DNA of 17,524 nt from Bacillota bacterium (GTDB lineage: Bacteria; Bacillota; Clostridia; Peptostreptococcales; Anaerovoracaceae), in the NCBI GenBank assembly GCA_023394035.1, contig JAEXBK010000016.1:1-17524 (forward strand), in the 5' to 3' direction. Under the pieces are notes generated by a model. The model made no database searches. It was not told the origin of the DNA and saw nothing but the letters and a program-made list of their open reading frames with translations. Position numbers and translations under genes: made by a program. Each line of letters begins with the position of its first letter. Position 1 is the stretch's first letter. Of the stretch, positions 12,766 to 17,524 are shown piece by piece.

Positions 12766-13971
12766 TCAAAGCGACTGATTTTTGAGCTTCCTAATGCATT
12801 TTTCGAAATCGGTGTTCTGCCAGATTACGGGCACGGGATCGATAGGGTTTCCTTCAGCCTTTGCCCACTTAACCATCTGCGGAATGTCGTTTTCGCGGAT
12901 TTCAGGGAAACCTTTGGGAAGACCAAGTTTTTCGTTAATATCTTCTATCCAAGCTATGAAGGCGAGAGCCTTCTCTTTTTTTGAAGTGCCGGCGGCAATG
13001 CCGCAGGTATCCGCAAGCTCCGATAATTTATCAAAGACAGCACTTCCGTATTGCTTCATGACGTGAGGTAGAATTACTCCCATTGCTTTTCCGTGAGGGA
13101 CATCGTAGAGTCCCGAAAGGGTATGCCCGATAGCATGAACATAACCTGTAAAGCCTCGGTTAAATGCGCGCCCTGCAAGGAACGCCGCTTCCTGCATGTT
13201 CAAGCGAGCGGTCAGGTCTCTTCCGTCATCAAAGGCTTTTTCGATGTTGTCGTGTATGAGCTTGACGGCTTTCTTTGCATTGTTCCTCAGATCGTCCGTC
13301 ATGTAACGGTCGTTTGTAAAGCATTCGACTGCATGACAAAGCGCGTCCATTCCCGTCATTGCCGTGACGTGCTTCGGCATTCCGACCGTAAGGACGGGAT
13401 CAAGCACGGCATAATGCGGCATGAGGTGAGGATCGCCCATTCCCTGTTTGTGATGCGTTTTGCTGTCTGTGATTACCGCAAACATCGTCGTTTCGGTACC
13501 CGTACCTGATGTAGTCGGAATGGCAACGAGAAGCGGAATGTCACGCTTTGTTCGCATCCCCATTAGCGACGCAACTGTTTTGTCAGGGTTTACGACCCGT
13601 GCGCCGACTGCCTTTGCGCAATCTATAGGGGATCCGCCGCCGACGGCGATTATTCCGTTACAGTCGTTTTCCGAATATACTTTAAGGGCTTCTTCGACAT
13701 TCAAATCTGTAGGATTAGGCAAAACCTTGTTGTATACGGCAAAATTTATTTCCGCTTTTGTCAGTGCATCAAAGAGCGGATCGAGAAGTCCGGCTTTCAT
13801 TACCGTGCCGCTTGCAATCAGAAGGATGCTCTTGATGCCGTTATTTTTGATGATGTCGGCCGCGTGAGAAAGAGTGCCGCAGCCTTTGATTACATGGGGA
13901 TAGCGCCATTTAATCGAATTAAGAAAGACCTTAAGCACGGTCTGGACGATTCTGCAATATTGCTTGTACAT
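12766..13971 (-). CDS. Iron-containing (group III) alcohol dehydrogenase
   Basis: A cytoplasmic NAD(P)-dependent oxidoreductase of 401 residues. Seen: the nucleotide-binding GGGSPIDCAKAVG (111-123), PTTSGTGTETT (152-162), and the metal ligands D209, H213 (GMDALCHAVE), H279 (GYVHAIGH) and H293 (VPHGKAMG). Their spacing (4, 66, 14) is close to that of lactaldehyde reductase FucO. H283 sits four residues after H279, as in the family. The N-terminus (TVLKVFLNSIKWRYP) matches a Clostridia clade annotated only as alcohol dehydrogenase, so the substrate is uncertain. It is divergent from the sigma54 activator and near the 3-hydroxybutyrate genes, so a hydroxy-acid or short-chain alcohol is plausible. 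The ATG has AAAGGGA upstream. Confidence 0.93.
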   Translation of the reverse strand: MYKQYCRIVQTVLKVFLNSIKWRYPHVIKGCGTLSHAADIIKNNGIKSILLIASGTVMKAGLLDPLFDALTKAEINFAVYNKVLPNPTDLNVEEALKVYSENDCNGIIAVGGGSPIDCAKAVGARVVNPDKTVASLMGMRTKRDIPLLVAIPTTSGTGTETTMFAVITDSKTHHKQGMGDPHLMPHYAVLDPVLTVGMPKHVTAMTGMDALCHAVECFTNDRYMTDDLRNNAKKAVKLIHDNIEKAFDDGRDLTARLNMQEAAFLAGRAFNRGFTGYVHAIGHTLSGLYDVPHGKAMGVILPHVMKQYGSAVFDKLSELADTCGIAAGTSKKEKALAFIAWIEDINEKLGLPKGFPEIRENDIPQMVKWAKAEGNPIDPVPVIWQNTDFEKCIRKLKNQSL

Positions 13972-14012
13972 TGCCGTTCCCTTTCGTTATTTGACTCGAG
14001 TAACTTTTGATT

Positions 14013-14033
14013 ATTATAGCACCATTTTAGTGC
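14013..14033 (-). promoter_or_regulatory. Alcohol dehydrogenase promoter with a small dyad
   Basis: On the minus strand an extended -10 (TGC-TATAAT, TATAAT at 14018-14013) precedes the gene; the -35 is weak. The dyad GCAC-N7-GTGC (14019-14033) lies directly upstream of the -10 and could bind a regulator. It does not match the AGTGT-N12-ACACT sites further right. Confidence 0.5.
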
Positions 14034-14096
14034 AGACAGGGCGAAAAAATGATAATATAGTAACAAAGTGGGGCGTAAGAGGTAAGGCGGTATTAT

Positions 14097-15488
14097 ATGA
14101 GCGATTTTTCAAAGACAAAAAAAGAAGCAATCATGGATGACGGATTTCTGCTTGAAACGGTACTCTCTTCGGCAAATGACGCAATTGTCATAACTGACAA
14201 GGACGGCATCATAATCAAGATGAGTAAGGCGTATGCGAAGTTTTTGGGCAAAGATTTGAAGAACTGTATAGGAAAGCATGTTACGGAGGTCATCGAAAAT
14301 ACGAGGATGCATATCGTCGCAAAGACGAAGAAGGCCGAAATTGCTCAGCTTCAGGACATAAAAGGAAGACCGATGGTAGCCACGAGGGTTCCGCTCAAAG
14401 TTGGCGGAGAAATAGTCGGAGCCTACGGACGTGTAGTATTCAAGGATTTACGCGAACTCAAAAGCATGCACGCAAGCCTTCTTGAGCTTGAGGATACGCT
14501 CAGCATATACAAGAGCAAATTTGAAACGCTGTCTGCAGCGAGATACAGCATAGACGATATAATCGGAAACAGCCAGCAGATATCGGAGCTCAAAGCCGAG
14601 ATAATCAAAGCCTCTCCGAGCAAATCAAATGTCCTCATACTGGGAGAAAGCGGCACGGGAAAAGAGCTCTTCGCCCATGCGATTCATAACCTCTCAAGAC
14701 GCAGAAACATGCCGCTCATAAGCGTCAACTGCGCCTCGATACCGTCAGAGCTCATAGAAAGCGAGCTTTTCGGTTACGTCGGAGGAGCTTTTACGGGGAG
14801 TGCGCGGAACGGTAAGATGGGATTGTTCCATGCCGCTGATAAGGGCACGCTCTTCCTTGACGAGATAGGAGATCTTCCGGCGCATATGCAGGCGAAGCTT
14901 CTCAGAGCGATTCAGGAAGGAGAAGTCAGAAGAGTAGGTGCAACGACAAACGAGAAGGTCAATGTAAGGATCATTGCGGCTACAAACAAAGATCTCAACG
15001 AAATGGTAGAGAAGGGTCAGTTCAGGGAGGATCTCTATTACCGGCTGAATGTCATCAATATAGCTATTCCGCCTCTTCGCGAGCGTCTTGAGGATATGCC
15101 TATGATAGTAAATGAGCTTTTGCTTAAGATTTCCGAGAAGAACGGCATAATAATAGACGGCATAGATGAAGAGGCTCTGAACAAGCTTCTCATGTATAAA
15201 TGGCCGGGAAATATAAGAGAGCTTGAGAATGTGCTCGAAAGAGCGGCGATATATTTGTCGGATGACCGCATAATACATGCGGACAATATAATGGCTGATC
15301 CGCATAAAATGATAGATAATTATGCAGGCGAGCAGCTAAAGGTCTTGCTTGATAAAACGGAAAAGTTCATTATCGAAGGCGCTATAGCACGCAACAAAGG
15401 CAACAAAGCAAAGACGGCGCGCGATCTCGGCATATCACGCACGAATTTATACGAAAAAATGACTAAATATCAGATAAAAGAGCAATAG
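14097..15488 (+). CDS. PAS-domain sigma54-dependent transcriptional activator
   Basis: A 463-residue enhancer-binding protein. Domains in order: PAS sensor (about 14-112, SSANDAIVITDKDGIIIKMS), a short coiled linker (115-145), a sigma54 AAA+ domain with Walker A GESGTGKE (183-190), the sigma54 contact loop GAFTGS (230-235), Walker B GTLFLDEIGDL (250-260), FREDLYYRLNV (309-319) and WPGNIRELENV (369-379), then a Fis-type helix-turn-helix (about 432-458, NKAKTARDLGISRTNLYEKM). There is no receiver domain, so a small molecule probably acts on the PAS part. The contact loop ends in Ser, not the usual Ala. The gene lies between the alcohol dehydrogenase and a sigma54-type promoter with three dyads, the first dyad overlapping its own stop codon, so the hydroxybutyrate operon is its likely target. 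Confidence 0.95.
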   Translation: MSDFSKTKKEAIMDDGFLLETVLSSANDAIVITDKDGIIIKMSKAYAKFLGKDLKNCIGKHVTEVIENTRMHIVAKTKKAEIAQLQDIKGRPMVATRVPLKVGGEIVGAYGRVVFKDLRELKSMHASLLELEDTLSIYKSKFETLSAARYSIDDIIGNSQQISELKAEIIKASPSKSNVLILGESGTGKELFAHAIHNLSRRRNMPLISVNCASIPSELIESELFGYVGGAFTGSARNGKMGLFHAADKGTLFLDEIGDLPAHMQAKLLRAIQEGEVRRVGATTNEKVNVRIIAATNKDLNEMVEKGQFREDLYYRLNVINIAIPPLRERLEDMPMIVNELLLKISEKNGIIIDGIDEEALNKLLMYKWPGNIRELENVLERAAIYLSDDRIIHADNIMADPHKMIDNYAGEQLKVLLDKTEKFIIEGAIARNKGNKAKTARDLGISRTNLYEKMTKYQIKEQ

Positions 15489-15508
15489 TGTACGGGTCTC
15501 CTAACACT
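15487..15508 (+). promoter_or_regulatory. Candidate enhancer site 1, AGTGT-N12-ACACT
   Basis: A perfect 5-bp dyad with 12-bp spacing whose first half overlaps the activator's TAG stop. The left half continues as AGTGTACGG, the same nine bases as in site 2. Its centre is about 310 bp upstream of the predicted sigma54 start. Confidence 0.6.
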
Positions 15509-15593
15509 TTTTAGGCAAAACAGACGAGTGGAATTGTTAAATAAATAGCAAAAATCTCATTCCCTGATGAAGGGCTACCGAGGCAGGATAAAT

Positions 15594-15615
15594 AGTGTAC
15601 GGATTTAATTACATC
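15594..15615 (+). promoter_or_regulatory. Candidate enhancer site 2, AGTGT-N12-ACATC
   Basis: Same architecture as sites 1 and 3 with two mismatches in the right half. Left half AGTGTACGG, preceded by AAT as at site 1. Its centre is 33 bp, about three helical turns, from site 3. Confidence 0.6.
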
Positions 15616-15626
15616 GCTTATCGCAC

Positions 15627-15648
15627 AGTGTAATAAATATCGTACACT
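15627..15648 (-). promoter_or_regulatory. Candidate enhancer site 3, AGTGT-N12-ACACT, inverted
   Basis: A perfect 5-bp dyad with 12-bp spacing. Read on the minus strand, its first half is AGTGTACG and its second TTACACT, matching sites 1 and 2. Its centre is about 170 bp upstream of the predicted start, a usual distance for sigma54 enhancers. Confidence 0.65.
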
Positions 15649-15782
15649 TTTTTGATTTTTTGGCCGCACACAGATCGAGAAGTGCAAATAGAAGCATAAA
15701 TCCGAGCAAAATAATAATACCGAGGAGTGCATTTGTATTTTTTTTAACGAAATCTGTTAAAAAAGTGACAATATTTTAATAA

Positions 15783-15798
15783 TGGTATGGATTTTGCT
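15783..15798 (+). promoter_or_regulatory. Sigma54 (-24/-12) promoter
   Basis: TGGTATGGATTTTGCT matches the consensus TGGCACG-N4-TTGCW at the invariant GG and GC, with exactly 10 bp between them, and at TTGC-T. Transcription should begin about 12 bp after the GC, near 15809. It is the only good -24/-12 match I noticed, and it stands before the gene next to a sigma54 activator. Confidence 0.8.
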
Positions 15799-15853
15799 TA
15801 TCTAATTATATGTAGTTATTTATATATATGCGAGTTTAGTTAGGAGGAGGAAT

Positions 15854-16615
15854 ATGCTAAAAGGGAAAGTCGCTATCGTAACGGGAGCGGCAAGCGGCAT
15901 CGGGTATGCTGCGGCATCTGCACTTGCAAAACAAGGCGTTTCCGTAATAATGGCTGATGTCAATGAGGAAAAGCTCAAGACAGCAGCGGAAGAAGTAAAC
16001 GGATTTGCTTTTCCGGGAGACTTGAGCAAGCGGGAAACCTGCCGCAGCTTAGTTGATTTTGCTGATGAGCGCTTCGGAAGAGTTGATATTCTCATCAATG
16101 TCGCAGGTCTGCAGAATGTAAGCCCAATTGAAGATTTCCCGGAGGATAAATGGGACTTCATGCTTTCGATCATGCTTACCGCACCGTTTCTTCTTACGAA
16201 GTACTGCTGGAAGTACATGAAAGAAAACGGTTGGGGAAGAATTATCAACCTGAACTCGATTCACGGTCTCGTGGCATCGGAATTCAAATCGGCTTACTGC
16301 TCGGCGAAGCACGGGCTGTACGGACTGACAAAGGTTGCGGCAATGGAGGGCGGACCTTACGGAATCACCGTAAATTCAATATGTCCTGCATATGTAAGGA
16401 CTCCGCTTGTAGAAGGTCAGATGAAAGATCAGGCTGCCGTTCACGGCATTTCGGAGGAACAGGTAGTAAGCGACATCTTCCTTCAGAAAGCTGCAATCAA
16501 AAAGCTTCTTGATCCGTCTACTGTTGCGGAAGTTATCATGTTCCTTTGCTCCGACGCTGCAAGCAGCATAACGGGCATTGCGCTTCCGATCGACGGCGGT
16601 TGGACGGCAAATTAG
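15854..16615 (+). CDS. bdhA: D-3-hydroxybutyrate dehydrogenase (SDR family)
   Basis: Oxidises D-3-hydroxybutyrate to acetoacetate with NAD, in the cytoplasm. The 253-residue product has the SDR cofactor motif TGAASGIG (10-17), INVAG (81-85; NNAG is more usual), and the catalytic S135, Y148, K152. The substrate-pocket residues known from Pseudomonas HBDH (Gln94, His144, Lys152, Gln196) all recur here with a constant offset of seven: Q87, H137, K145, Q189. This supports the specific assignment over a generic SDR. AGGAGGAGG precedes the ATG. It is the first gene behind the sigma54 promoter and is followed after 78 bp by a permease, so uptake and first oxidation are paired. Confidence 0.92.
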   Translation: MLKGKVAIVTGAASGIGYAAASALAKQGVSVIMADVNEEKLKTAAEEVNGFAFPGDLSKRETCRSLVDFADERFGRVDILINVAGLQNVSPIEDFPEDKWDFMLSIMLTAPFLLTKYCWKYMKENGWGRIINLNSIHGLVASEFKSAYCSAKHGLYGLTKVAAMEGGPYGITVNSICPAYVRTPLVEGQMKDQAAVHGISEEQVVSDIFLQKAAIKKLLDPSTVAEVIMFLCSDAASSITGIALPIDGGWTAN

Positions 16616-16693
16616 CTCCTGCTTAACAAAGATTATAACGATTATCACACCCACCAATTACATCTTCAAATTCAAATTTAATGGAGGAACAAA

Positions 16694-17428
16694 ATGATCA
16701 GTGTTATCGGTATTATTGTTTCATTAGCCTTACTGATGTGGCTTGCATATAAGGGCTGGTCGGTAATTCTAATCGCCCCTTTACTTGCTCTTGTAGCAGT
16801 ACTTTTCAGTGTAGCCTCAGGCGGCGACGGACATCTTCTTGCCGTATATACGGAAGGCTTCATGGCAAGCCTTGCAGGATATGTTAAGGCGTACTTCCCT
16901 ATCTTCCTGCTCGGAGCGTTATTCGGAAAACTCATGGATGATTCCGGCTCCGCAAACTCAATAGCTCACTTTATTACAACAAAGCTCGGAAAAGGCAGAG
17001 AACTCTGGGCTGTAGTACTTTCGTGCGCAATAATCACATACGGCGGCGTTTCGCTCTTCGTTGCAGCGTTTGCTATTTATCCTATCGGAGCTGCGCTCTT
17101 CAGAGAAGATAACATTCCAAAGAGACTTCTGCCTCCTGCAATCGCACTCGGCGCATTTACATTCACAATGACAGCTATACCGGGAAGCCCTCAGATTCAG
17201 AATGCTATCCCTATGAAATTCTTCGGAACAGATGCTTTTGCTGCTCCTATACTCGGTCTCATAGGTGCTGCGGTAATGCTCTTTGGCGGTATGTTCTGGC
17301 TTACAACAAGACTCAAAAAGGCTAAGAAAGCCGGCGAAGGATACGGAATACACGAAAACGAAAAGATTAAGCCGCTTGATGTCAACAATATGCCCGGCAG
17401 AGAGCGTTTTGTCAAGTACCTTTTTTGA
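16694..17428 (+). pseudogene. GntP-family permease, truncated after about half its length
   Basis: The 244 residues match the N-terminal half of GntP-type permeases (gluconate, 3-hydroxybutyrate and related carboxylates): hydrophobic N-terminal helices, then AYFPIFLLGALFGKLMDDSG (66-85), ITYGGVSLFVAAFAIYPIG (114-132) and FTMTAIPGSPQIQNAIP, ending in a cytoplasmic loop. Family members are usually about 430-460 residues, so some 200 residues and several helices are missing. After FVKYL the frame meets TGA, and none of the three frames continues a permease. The following 96 bp are AT-rich and unlike the gene. An insertion or deletion breakpoint near 17418 is likely. It has TGGAGG before its ATG and would form an operon with bdhA. 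By context the substrate is 3-hydroxybutyrate; the product is probably not functional. Confidence 0.75.
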
Positions 17429-17524
17429 TTTATTGACGCTTTTATTTTGAAAAAATAAATAAGAAAAAACAGCAAACCTTTGTGATTTACTGTTTCTAAA
17501 ATTGTTCTATTCAATTAGACAAAC
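17429..17524. other. AT-rich sequence beyond the permease breakpoint, with a minus-strand terminator
   Basis: This segment is much richer in A and T than the permease. AAACAG (17467-17472) pairs with CTGTTT (17490-17495), with AAA/TTT further in. Read on the minus strand the hairpin is followed by TTTTTTC, so it would end a minus-strand gene lying to the right of the window, for example one on an inserted element. The segment is too short to identify. Confidence 0.45.

Larger units (their letters stand above)
15489..15853. other. Gene-free sigma54 control region
   Basis: Carries three dyads, then an AT-rich stretch (about 15650-15782) that includes the perfect inverted repeat TTTTTTAAC-N7-GTTAAAAAA (15738-15764), then the -24/-12 promoter and a leader of about 45 nt. 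The AT-rich part could favour DNA bending between enhancer and promoter. No gene is supported; a minus-strand frame with a membrane-helix-like translation at 15605-15769 has no start codon. Confidence 0.6.

Noticed and set aside
15605..15769. Minus-strand frame with a membrane-helix-like translation (LLGIIILLGFMLLFALLDL) ending AAKKSKK
   Set aside because: No usable start codon or ribosome site, and it overlaps enhancer sites 2 and 3; it may be a gene relic but is better explained as control DNA.

Overview
The window reads as a chromosomal stretch of a low-to-mid GC anaerobic Gram-positive, most likely a Clostridia member. The signs are strong AGGAGG-type ribosome binding sites, rho-independent terminators, a complete arginine deiminase operon, an M32 carboxypeptidase, an ABC-F gene behind an attenuator, and a PAS-sigma54 activator. 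I cannot fix the genus. No rRNA, tRNA, CRISPR array or complete mobile element is visible.

Layout. (1) 1-601, minus: an AAA+/DUF4143 ATPase cut by the window edge, with a duplicated operator-like element over its promoter. (2) 602-944: non-coding, with a long imperfect inverted repeat. (3) 945-4932, minus: a probable four-gene operon read asparaginase > M32 carboxypeptidase > unknown membrane protein > Cof-type HAD phosphatase. (4) 5068-6159, plus: a regulator with a C-terminal ArsR-like winged helix, divergent from asparaginase; the two -35 boxes are only 7 bp apart. (5) 6417-9737, plus: arcA-arcB-arcC, insulated by tandem terminators upstream and one downstream. (6) 9790-10163: non-coding palindromes and a GC-rich block. 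(7) 10164-10835: HlyIII-family membrane protein started at TTG. (8) 10838-12635: promoter, leader peptide, attenuator and an ABC-F ATPase, followed by a possible gene remnant. (9) 12766-13971, minus: iron-containing alcohol dehydrogenase, divergent from (10) 14097-15488, a PAS-AAA-Fis sigma54 activator. (11) 15489-15853: an apparent complete sigma54 control region. (12) 15854-17428: D-3-hydroxybutyrate dehydrogenase and a GntP-family permease that stops about half-way.

How they work together. Regions 3-5 look like an amino-acid nitrogen and energy unit. Asparaginase and a carboxypeptidase release ammonia and free amino acids. ADI, OTC and carbamate kinase convert arginine to ornithine, ammonia, CO2 and ATP. 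The regulator gene lies between the two operons. Its promoter carries dyads over the -10 and spacer, and part of that sequence (CAACGATTCG plus matching flanks) recurs at the arcA promoter, suggesting one regulator for both. Regions 9-12 look like a 3-hydroxybutyrate uptake and oxidation locus. The most striking non-coding signal is here: three AGTGT-N12-ACAYY dyads (two exact AGTGT-N12-ACACT, one AGTGT-N12-ACATC) upstream of a near-consensus -24/-12 promoter. They sit between the activator gene and its probable target, as expected for enhancer sites. All regulatory assignments are inferences from sequence; none of the families is new in itself.
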